Below the pieces are notes generated by a model. That model did not search any database, was not told the DNA's origin, and saw nothing but the letters and a program-made list of their open reading frames with translations. Source: VRUE01 sp047519745 (lineage in GTDB: Bacteria; Actinomycetota; Thermoleophilia; Solirubrobacterales; 70-9). Taken from it: a stretch of DNA of 64,000 nucleotides. This document shows positions 16,490 to 23,462 of the stretch, in pieces. Every line of letters starts with the position of its first letter. The first letter of the stretch is position 1. Location of the stretch: assembly GCA_047519745.1 (NCBI GenBank), contig JAPVSJ010000038.1, positions 13,788 through 77,787 on the forward strand, written 5' to 3'. A program made the translations under genes and the position numbers.

Positions 16490-17017
16490 ATGTCCTCGAT
16501 AGCCCAGGCCATTCGTCAGGCACGACTTGACGCGAATCTCTCGCAGGTTGACCTGGCGGCGCGCGCCGGCACCTCCCAATCGGCGCTGGCTCGCTACGAG
16601 ACCGGGGCCGCCCTTCCGACCTTGCCGACCCTCGAGCGACTCTTGGCAGCGTGCGGCAGGCGCCTGGAGATCCAGACGCCCCCCGCGCGGCGGCTCAGCG
16701 CAGTCAGCTCAATGCGAAGCCGGCTCGGCCCACAGGCGGACAAACTGCGGCGCCACCGCCGCCTATTGCTCGACGCCGCCGAAAGGCACGGCGTCGGTCA
16801 TCTGCGGGCCTTCGGGTCTCTCGCGCGTGGCGAAGCGACGGCCGAAAGCGACGTGGACCTCCTCGTAGACCTCAAGCCAGGCCGCACCCTCATCGACCTC
16901 GCCGCGTTTCGCCGCGAGGCCGCGGAGATCCTCGACCTGCCCGTAGACGTCGCAACCACCGACATGCTCAAGGACCACATCCGCGACGAGGTGCTCAGCG
17001 AGGCACTCCCCCTATGA
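16490..17017 (+). CDS. XRE helix-turn-helix fused to MNT-type nucleotidyltransferase
   Basis: A 175-residue two-domain protein. Residues 4-60 form an XRE helix-turn-helix (LSQVDLAARAGTSQSALARY). Residues 85-175 form a minimal nucleotidyltransferase with GSLARGEATAESDVDLLVD (Gly109-Ser110, Asp121, Asp123) and a third acidic residue near Asp153. MNT antitoxins inactivate HEPN RNase partners by AMPylation. The downstream HEPN frame is reduced to 11 codons (17014-17049), so this antitoxin appears orphaned. A dyad upstream may serve autoregulation. Confidence 0.85.
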   Translation: MSSIAQAIRQARLDANLSQVDLAARAGTSQSALARYETGAALPTLPTLERLLAACGRRLEIQTPPARRLSAVSSMRSRLGPQADKLRRHRRLLLDAAERHGVGHLRAFGSLARGEATAESDVDLLVDLKPGRTLIDLAAFRREAAEILDLPVDVATTDMLKDHIRDEVLSEALPL

Positions 17018-17049
17018 GCCTTCGCGACCTGATCGCCCTCGACAACTAG
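17014..17049 (+). pseudogene. Truncated HEPN toxin start
   Basis: An ATG overlaps the MNT stop (ATGA) and opens MSLRDLIALDN before a TAG. The residues resemble the first helix of HEPN partners of MNT proteins. Nothing HEPN-like continues in any frame before the convergent lipoprotein gene at 17066. It is read as the remnant of a deleted toxin. Confidence 0.5.
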
Positions 17050-17065
17050 ATCCTGGCGCGTTTCT

Positions 17066-17542
17066 CTATCCCTGGCCGCAGACCTTGAGGCCGTATTCCT
17101 TGGCCATCTTGTTCGCCGGCCCGAACGGACTCGCCTGGTTGGATTCGAACGGCGCCTGGGGATTCGCTTCGACCTCTTCGACGCCTTCGTCGAGCGCGTC
17201 GAGCATCGCCGTGATTTCGCCTTCGTCCCCGCTCGGCGCTTCGAGGGCCCGTATTTCTTCCGCCTGGTTCTTGACGTTGGGCGCCAGGATCGTTTCGGAG
17301 AGTTCGGCCTGCTGCGCCTTGGACGGTTCGTCGTTTTCGCCGAGACCGTTTTCTTCCTGGAAGGCTTCGACTTCGGATTCGATTTCGGCGTTCCCCTTCT
17401 TGCAGATCGCATCGGCCTGCGCGACGAACTGCGTCTTGGTCAGCGAAGCGGTTTCGTCGCTGCTACTGCTGCTGCCACACCCAGCCACGACCGCAGCCAT
17501 GGCGACAACCCCGACGAATGCCGCAATAAGTCCCTTGCTCAC
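17066..17542 (-). CDS. Lipoprotein of unknown function
   Basis: A 158-residue protein starting at a GTG with a strong GGAGGAG site (a longer upstream ORF ignores it). The signal is hydrophobic with lipobox VAGC at about residue 22. An acidic helical region follows, with cysteines in DAICKKG and LKVCGQG near the C-terminus. The order 'Q-x2-A-D-x-I-C', 'I-R-A-L-E-A-P', then terminal Cys resembles the lipoprotein encoded at 37541-38137 (DRICRSL, LKRLEAVAPPPGD, WRACG). They may be paralogues of one family. The role is unknown. A leader element shared with the FGE-fold gene lies upstream. Confidence 0.75.
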   Translation of the reverse strand: MSKGLIAAFVGVVAMAAVVAGCGSSSSSDETASLTKTQFVAQADAICKKGNAEIESEVEAFQEENGLGENDEPSKAQQAELSETILAPNVKNQAEEIRALEAPSGDEGEITAMLDALDEGVEEVEANPQAPFESNQASPFGPANKMAKEYGLKVCGQG

Positions 17543-17580
17543 CTGATCTCCTCCAATTTGCGCACCAGCGCTTTGCCCGT

Positions 17581-17620
17581 AGCCACCTCTCTTCGCCACG
17601 ACAGGCGAAACCCTTCATTC
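17581..17620 (-). promoter_or_regulatory. Leader hairpin element, copy 2
   Basis: The second copy of the 40-nt element found at 16414-16453, 38 bp before the lipoprotein GTG on the minus strand. The TTCGCC/GGCGAA stem and GAGAGGTGGCT are identical, while the loop differs at three of five bases. A conserved stem with a variable loop is what an RNA hairpin would show. Confidence 0.5.
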
Positions 17621-17659
17621 GGCCGGGCAGCGGCAAACGCCCTACTGGCGTTGACGCAG

Positions 17660-17795
17660 CTCAGTTACTGCCGCCACGACGCCCCGCCTCGCCGACGGGT
17701 CACTGGTCCTCCTCGCCAACCAGGACCGCTCGCTCTGGGACCCGGATCAGATCGAGCTAGGCCGCCTGGGCCTGCTTGCGTACGGCGAGAAGCTT
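17660..17795 (+). pseudogene. Remnant of an ECF sigma factor gene (SigJ/DUF6596-like)
   Basis: From 17685 one frame reads RLADGSLVLLANQDRSLWD, followed by PDQIELGRLGLL. This is the L-V-L-L-x-x-Q-D-R-S-x-W-D signature that links sigma region 4 to the C-terminal part in large ECF sigma factors. The preceding CRHDA block, expected in the same frame, is shifted out of frame. There is no start codon or upstream sigma domain. It is a decayed fragment, overlapped on the other strand by the HNH gene end. Confidence 0.55.
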
Positions 17796-18083
17796 GGCGA
17801 GTGCCTGAGCCCGGCGCCACTCCCCGGGCGTTCTTTCACCCTTTGATCGATTGCAGTGCTGACAGGCAGCCACCAAGTTGAATGGCAGGGTTAGACCACC
17901 GCGATTCGACGGCTCAACATGATCGACCTCAGTTGCTCTTTTCCCGCAATAGCGACAGACACGATGGTCTCGTTGCAAGACGGCGATTCGCATCGCATGG
18001 GGGATTCGGCGCTGGTCAGGATCGAGCATAGGCTGGTCGAGGTCAAGCAAGGGATTGCCAGTCAGATTCGGTCTCACGAACAT
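17757..18083 (-). CDS. HNH endonuclease family protein
   Basis: A 108-residue protein from an ATG with an AAGG site. A longer ORF upstream is an artefact of reading through the tRNA-like sequence. The HNH core is complete: CRYCGKRATEVDHVEP with the metal/catalytic His, FNLVAACQHCNRSKGERTP with the second Cys pair, Asn and His. The zinc ribbon (CxxC...CxxC) is intact. Family members include nucleases of mobile elements, restriction and phage packaging; the target is unknown here. It lies in the accessory island. Confidence 0.85.
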   Translation of the reverse strand: MFVRPNLTGNPLLDLDQPMLDPDQRRIPHAMRIAVLQRDHRVCRYCGKRATEVDHVEPSNRGGLTLPFNLVAACQHCNRSKGERTPGEWRRAQALAKLLAVRKQAQAA

Positions 18084-18143
18084 TGACCTTACTTCGCAAG
18101 GCGGCGGTAAAATTACTTGGCTAAACTGCATCTTGCAGTACCT

Positions 18144-18217
18144 ACATGGGTAGCTCAGCCAGGTAGAGCGGAGGCTTGATATCCCTCGCGTCGCGGGTTC
18201 GAATCCCGCCCCGTCTT
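18144..18217 (+). tRNA. tRNA-Ile(GAT)-like sequence, possibly degenerate
   Basis: The cloverleaf is recognisable. D stem GCTC/GAGC, anticodon loop TTGATAT (anticodon GAT at 18178-18180), a 5-nt variable loop, and T arm GCGGG-TTCGAAT-CCCGC. Two stem pairs are broken: position 2 against 71 in the acceptor (C-C) and 31 against 39 in the anticodon stem (C-C), plus a T-G wobble. No CCA is encoded. It may be a decayed or island-borne tRNA. A small hairpin (18125-18139) precedes it. Confidence 0.6.
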
Positions 18218-18332
18218 CGAGAAATGGCCCCAGGCTGCTGTGAGCGCCAGGGCCTTCTATTCCGCGCCCGAGGAAGTCGATAGCCATTGCCTCTCTGTTA
18301 GATCGGCCTTCTCCGCGCTGTTGACTTGGGCT

Positions 18333-19187
18333 TTAGGGCATCGAGACGAGAACCGCAGCGAGATAGGTGGTCAGCGACCCAAGGACAAGTAGCGCCTCGG
18401 ACTTCGCGAGGGCGCCGAGGGGTCGCATGGTGCGAAACATACTCCCTAGACCGGCGATTAGGGCGGCGGCGATTCCTACCCCAATAAACCAGTGCGTCGC
18501 GCCGGGGCCGACGGCAACCCGACAGTGCAGAAAGTAGAGAAGCGCCCCAACTGCAACACCCGACGTGGCCAAACCCGACGCGATCGTTCCCCAACGGTAA
18601 CCTCGCCTCCTGGTTCCCAGCCAGTGGTGGCTTGGAGACACCACCCAAGCATCGCCCAAGACCAGAGCCACTAGCACCACCGCCCCAATCGAGGTTCCCA
18701 TGGCCAGCAGTGCGAAGAGCGACTTCGTTTCGGGGAGGTAGATCGCTGCCAGAACCTCGAACGCGGCCATGATCGCCACAACCCCGATTGCCGTAGCCGC
18801 TCCGGCATAGAGACTCGCCGCCGGAAGCTCCGGAGTCAGCCTTTGCTCCGCGCCGATAGCCCCGAGCGCAAAGGCGCCGAGCAGGCAGCCGATAAGACCG
18901 AGTACCAACAGGCTAGTCGCCCGGCCCAGCAAGTGCGGATAGTCGCCGTTATGCGACGACACGATCTCAAAGACGAGGACCACCGCGGTGACGACGAAGC
19001 CACCGATGGTTCCAATGATAGGGGCATATGCGGCCGCTCCTGCCCTAACGTCATATCCAACCGACGTCGTGTAACCCGCCTCTCCACCTTCATCTGAAGG
19101 CTCTTCCGCCGTCTTATGGCCCCCAAGCAAACGAAGGCCAATTGCGAGAGAGAGCGCCAGAAGAACGAAGCGCCTAACGCGTCCCAT
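18333..19187 (-). CDS. Polytopic membrane protein of unknown function
   Basis: A 284-residue protein with about seven hydrophobic segments (near 5-22, 55-80, 92-112, 125-148, 156-178, 200-222 and 232-282). No transporter, protease or enzyme motif was recognised. The codon and base use is less GC-rich than in the flanking core genes, consistent with an acquired island gene. It has no close operon partner: the HNH gene lies beyond the tRNA-like sequence, and the next membrane gene is 99 bp upstream. Its role is unknown. Confidence 0.65.
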   Translation of the reverse strand: MGRVRRFVLLALSLAIGLRLLGGHKTAEEPSDEGGEAGYTTSVGYDVRAGAAAYAPIIGTIGGFVVTAVVLVFEIVSSHNGDYPHLLGRATSLLVLGLIGCLLGAFALGAIGAEQRLTPELPAASLYAGAATAIGVVAIMAAFEVLAAIYLPETKSLFALLAMGTSIGAVVLVALVLGDAWVVSPSHHWLGTRRRGYRWGTIASGLATSGVAVGALLYFLHCRVAVGPGATHWFIGVGIAAALIAGLGSMFRTMRPLGALAKSEALLVLGSLTTYLAAVLVSMP

Positions 19188-19286
19188 GACCGCTTCTTAT
19201 CACGATTTGCGGTTATTGATTAGAGATGCTCGAATCTATCGGGACGGTCCCGCCGAACCTAAACCGCTCACGTGATCCAGCTAGAG

Positions 19287-19856
19287 CTAGAGTTTGGTGC
19301 CGGCTGGCAGGTACTGATCAATGTCTTCGATCACCACCCTCAGCAAATCGCGGTGCTCCAGAGTCCAGTCGAGATGCCCCAGCTCCTTCCGGATCGCAAG
19401 GAGCACCCTGGCATAGTCCAGTACCGGGTTTTCCGCCTCATGAGATGGCTTCTCGCCGTTGCGCTGCATGGAGACCCACGCCTTAATCACATCCGAGTGA
19501 CCCCATAGCAGAAGCTCGTCACTAAACCTCTCAAGGAACGCCACATTGTCCGGCGTGGGCTGCGTCTGCCCTTCTCCCAACTGCTTATTAATCTTGCGAA
19601 CAAGTTCTACGAACTCTTGATAGGTAGGGGCGATCTTATCCCAGCGATATTGGCGGGCAATGCGAACCCGCATAAAGAACTCGCCAGCCGCGAAGACGAG
19701 CAGAGCAACGCTGGCCGCAATCACTGGTCCGGCAACTGCGGCATTCGTTATGAGGCTCTTTATGACAACCCAAAAAACACAACCAACAGCTACTACGCCG
19801 AGAAGTAGCAGCACCGTGAACAGCCACTGCCGCACGCGTGGCAATCGTTGAGTCAT
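19287..19856 (-). CDS. Two-span membrane protein with cytosolic helical domain
   Basis: A 189-residue protein from the ATG giving MTQRLPRVRQW; an ATG 15 codons upstream lacks support. Two hydrophobic spans at about 10-33 and 40-60 are followed by a soluble helical domain of 125 residues (KIAPTYQEFVELVRKI, FLERFSDELLLWGHSDVI, VLLAIRKELGHLD). Phage- and plasmid-encoded proteins of this layout exist, but their function is not known to me. Position beside HNH and Abi-like genes makes a defence role possible, not shown. Confidence 0.65.
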   Translation of the reverse strand: MTQRLPRVRQWLFTVLLLLGVVAVGCVFWVVIKSLITNAAVAGPVIAASVALLVFAAGEFFMRVRIARQYRWDKIAPTYQEFVELVRKINKQLGEGQTQPTPDNVAFLERFSDELLLWGHSDVIKAWVSMQRNGEKPSHEAENPVLDYARVLLAIRKELGHLDWTLEHRDLLRVVIEDIDQYLPAGTKL

Positions 19857-19933
19857 GGCACGGAATACTAAAGCGACTGCCTCGCGCGGTGATCGCTGCA
19901 AGTGGCCGCCGAAGACGTCCCTAAGATCAATTT

Positions 19934-20107
19934 ATGGCAAAGAAGGCTCCAAAACACCACGTTGAAGCCATCGAGCGAGCTGCGGCATCACCTCGCCGAA
20001 CAGGAGCGGAGACGGCATCTCTTGCGGCGCGTCTGATGCACGATCCGCGAAAGTCAGTTCGGGAGGTTGCAGCGTCGGCCCTGTCGCAGCGCGCTGCCCA
20101 ACGATAA
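19934..20107 (+). CDS. Small basic protein of unknown function
   Basis: An ORF of 57 codons starting MAKKAPKHHVEAIERAA and ending DPRKSVREVAASALSQRAAQ. The C-terminal half looks like one HEAT-type helical pair. It is Lys/Arg/Ala-rich and starts 77 bp from the divergent membrane protein gene. No ribosome site stands out, so it could be spurious. The following 248 bp (20108-20355) contain nothing I can assign. Confidence 0.4.
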   Translation: MAKKAPKHHVEAIERAAASPRRTGAETASLAARLMHDPRKSVREVAASALSQRAAQR

Positions 20108-20355
20108 GTCGCGGCTTTGAACGAGGCCGACACGGGAAAGACCTCCCCTGAGGTCCTGTGGCCTCCCCAGTCGGCCCCGCTTCTCCCCGCGCCGTGTTCT
20201 TCCCTGATGCAGGCGGTTGGGCCCAGGTGGGATCCCAACCTCGGCCACGCCCCACGCCGGCTAGGCAAGATAGACCCCCCCCAGTTAAGTACAGGAAATT
20301 GCGCCGACGGCCGACTGGCGCAGGAACGGTCCGTGCGACACGCGATGATTAGTCG

Positions 20356-21126
20356 GTGCCTAATTACCTAGACCATCTGCTCGCCGTCGACGAGTTCACC
20401 CGTGCCAGCTCAACCGGCTGCGTCATGGGTGGCTATGAAATGCACACCATCGCCCATGCCGCTGGCTTACTGGAGCCCGGCAATGAGGCGGCCGCGAACT
20501 GGACCGGAGTATTGGTCGAACTAGGCTACCTGGCCCACGGGCCGCGCTCGGCTGGCGATCGACGGCCGCTTGTGCCGGGGCGGATGTGGGGAGACAGCGA
20601 GCTGCAGCGGTTTGGCGACTACCGGGTCACCGCGAGCGGGCGCGAGGAGGCGGACCGAATGCGGCGGCTGACCCGGGAGCAGCGCACCGACGCCGCGCTG
20701 GGCCTCGGCTTTCCCAACCTGACACAGTCATGGATGGACGATGGCCAAAGGCGGGCGATCCTGGCTCCGTTGGCCGGCCTACAGGTCGCACTCGACACGG
20801 GGAACAACGGTGCTGCGATCGGGGCGGCGAAAGATCTAGTGGAGGCAGCCTGCAAGATCCGAATCGAGCGCGCCGGGGGGAGCTTTGGCCGTAGCGATTC
20901 GCTGCCCACTCTCTTTAAGGCGACGCGAGAGGCAACCGGAATCCAGGCACCGGGCGAAGAGGTTGCCAAAAGCCTCGCAGCGACGGTGCAGCGACTGGCC
21001 GAGCTGCGCAACGCCGTTGGCGCCGGACACGGACAGGCTTCGGTTCCAAAGCTCGGCGAGCGCGAGGCGCGGCTTGCGGCAACGACGGCGAGCGGCGTCG
21101 CGGGCTTCTTGCTGGGCGACGGGTAA
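20356..21126 (+). CDS. Abortive-infection C-terminal (Abi_C-like) domain protein
   Basis: A 256-residue protein from a GTG. The C-terminal half matches the Abi_C pattern: NNGAAIGAAKDLVEAACKIR, then LPTLFKATRE, then VQRLAELRNAVGAGHGQ, the R-N-x3-G-x2-H-G end typical of HEPN-like RNase modules. The N-terminal 120 residues are a small helical part with a wing-like tail (FGDYRVTASGREEADRM). Proteins with this domain act in phage exclusion, probably by RNA cleavage. It is in the accessory island, with no partner gene overlapping it. Confidence 0.7.
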   Translation: MPNYLDHLLAVDEFTRASSTGCVMGGYEMHTIAHAAGLLEPGNEAAANWTGVLVELGYLAHGPRSAGDRRPLVPGRMWGDSELQRFGDYRVTASGREEADRMRRLTREQRTDAALGLGFPNLTQSWMDDGQRRAILAPLAGLQVALDTGNNGAAIGAAKDLVEAACKIRIERAGGSFGRSDSLPTLFKATREATGIQAPGEEVAKSLAATVQRLAELRNAVGAGHGQASVPKLGEREARLAATTASGVAGFLLGDG

Positions 21127-21235
21127 CGAATCCGAAGCATCGGGACCGATCGGTTAGGAGCCTCGCCAGCCTCGAAGCGAGTAGACAGGCAAGCTCTGGG
21201 TATCTGAAACGCGCAAACGACTGAAGGGATCGCTG

Positions 21236-22003
21236 ATGGCCACCACCCCACTCGAAGGAACCGTTGCGCTGATCACTGGCGCCAGCAGTGGCATTGGCGA
21301 GGCTACGGCGTGGGCGCTGGCGGAGCAGGGGGCGAAGGTCGCTGTGGCGGCGCGGCGGCTGGAGCGGTTGGAGCGGCTCGCTTCTGAGATCGGCGGGCAC
21401 GGCCATACGGCGCTGGCGATCCAGGCCGACATCGCCGACCAGGAGCAAGCGATCGACGCGGTCGGCCGCACCGTCGACGAGCTGGGGCGGCTCGACATCG
21501 TCGTCAACAACGCCGGGGTGATGCTGCTCGGGCCGATCGAGGATGCGCCGACCGAGGAATGGGACCGGATGATCGACCTCAACCTGAAGGGGCTGATCAA
21601 CACGACCCACGCCGCCCTCCCCCACCTTCTCGCCGCCGCCGAGGAATCCGAGCGCGGCTGCGCCGACGTGGTCAACATCAGCTCCGTCGCCGGTCGCGTC
21701 GCCCGCTCGGGCTCCGGCGTCTACAACCTGACCAAGCACGGCGTCGGCGCCTTCAGCGAGTCCTTCCGCCAGGAGTTCGCCGACCGCAAGGTCCGCTCGA
21801 CCCTGATCGAGCCCGGCGCCGTCGACACCGAGCTCACCGACCACCTGCGCGACGGCGTCAAGGAGCAGGTCCGAGAGCGCTTCGCCGGCACCCACATCCT
21901 CGAGGCCACCGACATCGCCGACGCGATCGCCTACGCGGTCACCCGCCCCTGGTACGTCTGCGTCAACGAGATCCTCATCCGCCCGACCGAACAGAAAGGC
22001 TGA
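21236..22003 (+). CDS. Short-chain dehydrogenase/reductase
   Basis: A classical SDR of 255 residues. The Rossmann motif GASSGIG is at about 16-22, NNAG near 91, the catalytic Ser in NISSVAG, and YNLTK (Tyr, Lys) about 12 residues later. The absence of a basic residue in the first loop does not settle NAD versus NADP preference. The substrate is unknown. Its last 57 coding bases are repeated at 22971, beyond a HigBA module. Confidence 0.9.
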   Translation: MATTPLEGTVALITGASSGIGEATAWALAEQGAKVAVAARRLERLERLASEIGGHGHTALAIQADIADQEQAIDAVGRTVDELGRLDIVVNNAGVMLLGPIEDAPTEEWDRMIDLNLKGLINTTHAALPHLLAAAEESERGCADVVNISSVAGRVARSGSGVYNLTKHGVGAFSESFRQEFADRKVRSTLIEPGAVDTELTDHLRDGVKEQVRERFAGTHILEATDIADAIAYAVTRPWYVCVNEILIRPTEQKG

Positions 22004-22006
22004 GCT
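21947..22006 (+). repeat. 60-bp direct repeat, copy 1 (SDR 3' end)
   Basis: CCCTGGTACGTCTGCG marks the start of this stretch, which covers the last 18 codons and stop of the SDR gene plus three bases. It matches 22971-23030 at 59 of 60 positions. With the second copy it encloses the HigBA module. Confidence 0.95.
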
Positions 22007-22065
22007 CGGCCGAGCGCGGCGTCGGCAGGCGATGGAGTTGCCTGAATTGCAGAGTTGCGGAGCCT

Positions 22066-22443
22066 TTATGCGGTGGCGAGAACGACCTCGCAGCCACCCA
22101 GGGCGAATGAGCCGGCATCGAGCGCTCGCTTCTTGGGCAGCTGGGCCTTCTTCTTCTCCGGGCGGATGTCGATCATCAACTCGATATCCAGGCCACTGGC
22201 GACCCTGACCAGGCGCTCCAGGCTCGGCGTGTGCTCGCCGGTCTCCATGCGAGCGACATCGGACTGATGGACTCCGAGTCGCTCCGCGAGCTGTCTCTGA
22301 GAGATGCCGTGCTCCGCTCTGTAGTGAGCGACCTCGACGGCTAGCCACCGGGCGAGCGCCGTGCGCTCCCACTCAGCGCGAAACTCGGGGTCGCGCAGCT
22401 CCTCGGCGAGAACGTCGTCGTTGGATATGAGTTGATCAGCCAT
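22066..22443 (-). CDS. higA: HigA-type antitoxin, XRE family
   Basis: A 125-residue protein with a helix-turn-helix at about 47-80 (ISQRQLAERLGVHQSDVARM, then ETGEHTPSLERLVRVASG). The N-terminal extension (DDVLAEELRDPEFRAEWERT) is typical of antitoxins that follow a HigB gene. It lies 48 bp downstream of the toxin gene, the reversed order characteristic of HigBA. It should bind the toxin and repress the operon. Confidence 0.85.
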   Translation of the reverse strand: MADQLISNDDVLAEELRDPEFRAEWERTALARWLAVEVAHYRAEHGISQRQLAERLGVHQSDVARMETGEHTPSLERLVRVASGLDIELMIDIRPEKKKAQLPKKRALDAGSFALGGCEVVLATA

Positions 22444-22491
22444 GGTGGACCCTCGAAATCTCCGATAACAAGCTTGTAATTACCACCCAGG

Positions 22492-22914
22492 CTACTCCCT
22501 CTCCTTGGCTTTTTCCAGTCGCTTGAGTCTCTGCTTCGCCAGGCGCACGGCCTTGGCATAGCCCGCCCTGTCGATTTCCGCCTCCGGAGCCAGGGCCAGA
22601 ACCGCAAACAGCCGCTCCTCCATCCGCCGAAAGATTGGCCGCCACCGACTTCTTCCGCGCCGGGGCCGCAACTCTCGCAAGCCAGAGCCTTCCTCGCCCA
22701 TGACGCCACTCTGATGCGGACTCCGCAAGGCCGGGCCGTCAACCTCCAGCTTCTCGATCACATGCGCGATCGCCACGCGCTCAGCGACATCCTCGATCGC
22801 GTTCTTCTCGTCGAGCGCTTTGGGATGCCACGCGACTCTCCAGCGCGCCGGAGTTCCTCGCGCGACGATCTTCCGCCCAGTCTTCTGCCGCGACTTCTTT
22901 TGTCTGCTGCTCAT
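22492..22914 (-). CDS. higB: HigB/Gp49-like toxin of the RelE superfamily
   Basis: A 140-residue protein with a basic N-terminal extension (first 25 residues rich in Lys/Arg). The RelE-like core follows: GLRELRPRRGRSRWRPIFRR, LFAVLALAPEAEID, then a helical tail of KAVRLAKQRLKRLEKA. Such toxins cut mRNA on the ribosome. Toxin-first order with the XRE antitoxin behind supports the call. The module lies between two 60-bp direct repeats. Confidence 0.85.
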   Translation of the reverse strand: MSSRQKKSRQKTGRKIVARGTPARWRVAWHPKALDEKNAIEDVAERVAIAHVIEKLEVDGPALRSPHQSGVMGEEGSGLRELRPRRGRSRWRPIFRRMEERLFAVLALAPEAEIDRAGYAKAVRLAKQRLKRLEKAKERE

Positions 22915-22970
22915 CCCCGCATCCGATCATCGGCATCGGTCGGAAGGCTCCTCGCTAGGCGCTCCCCCGT

Positions 22971-23030
22971 CCCTGGTACGTCTGCGTCAACGAGATCCTC
23001 ATCCGCCCCACCGAACAGAAAGGCTGAGCT
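22971..23030 (+). repeat. 60-bp direct repeat, copy 2
   Basis: A copy of the SDR gene end, 59 of 60 identical to 21947-22006. Weaker similarity continues about 20 bp further upstream (from about 22950), so it is the relic of a longer duplicated segment. No SDR reading frame leads into it. Confidence 0.95.
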
Positions 23031-23105
23031 GTCAGCCGACGCGCAGGGCGAGCCCCCGGCTAGGGTTCGCCGCGGCATTGCTCGGCAACCGGGAGGGGGA
23101 GAGAC

Positions 23106-23462
23106 GTGAAGCTGGTGATCGGCATCGTGCGCCCGGAGAAGGCGAACGACGTGCTGGAGGCCCTATACCGGGCTGACGTGCGCGGGGTCTCGATGAGCCG
23201 CGTCCAGGGCCACGGGGGCGAGCTGGAGCGGGTCGAGACCTACCGCGGCACGACCGTGCAGATGGGCCTCTCCGAGAAGGTCCGGCTCGAGATCGCGGTC
23301 TCCGACGAGTTCGTCGACGCGACCGTCGGCGCGCTCTGCGAGGGCGCCCGCACCGGCGAGGTCGGCGACGGCAAGATCTTCGTCGTGCCGCTCGACCATG
23401 CGGTCCGCATCCGCACCGGCGACACCGACATGGGCGCCGTCACCCCGGTGGACAAGCAGTGA
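23106..23462 (+). CDS. glnK: PII-family nitrogen regulatory protein (GlnK-like)
   Basis: A trimeric sensor that binds ATP/ADP and 2-oxoglutarate and gates the ammonium channel. The protein is 118 residues from a GTG, as usual. The family frame is clear (MKLVIGIVRPEKANDVLEAL, DGKIFVVPLDHAVRIRTG). The T-loop departs from the norm: Tyr46 in ETYRG is kept, but position 51, the usual site of uridylylation or adenylylation, is Val (TTVQMG). The stop overlaps the amtB start by 4 bp, matching the conserved glnK-amtB pairing. Covalent control at residue 51 is not possible. Confidence 0.93.
   Translation: MKLVIGIVRPEKANDVLEALYRADVRGVSMSRVQGHGGELERVETYRGTTVQMGLSEKVRLEIAVSDEFVDATVGALCEGARTGEVGDGKIFVVPLDHAVRIRTGDTDMGAVTPVDKQ

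Noticed and set aside
18084..18287. N-terminal extension of the HNH ORF reading GAGFEPATRGIS
   Set aside because: This is the well-known spurious translation of the antisense strand of a tRNA; the HNH gene has its own ATG with a ribosome site at 18083.
20108..20355. Possible short ORFs on both strands
   Set aside because: Proline/Arg-rich frames with no start support, motif or conservation clue.
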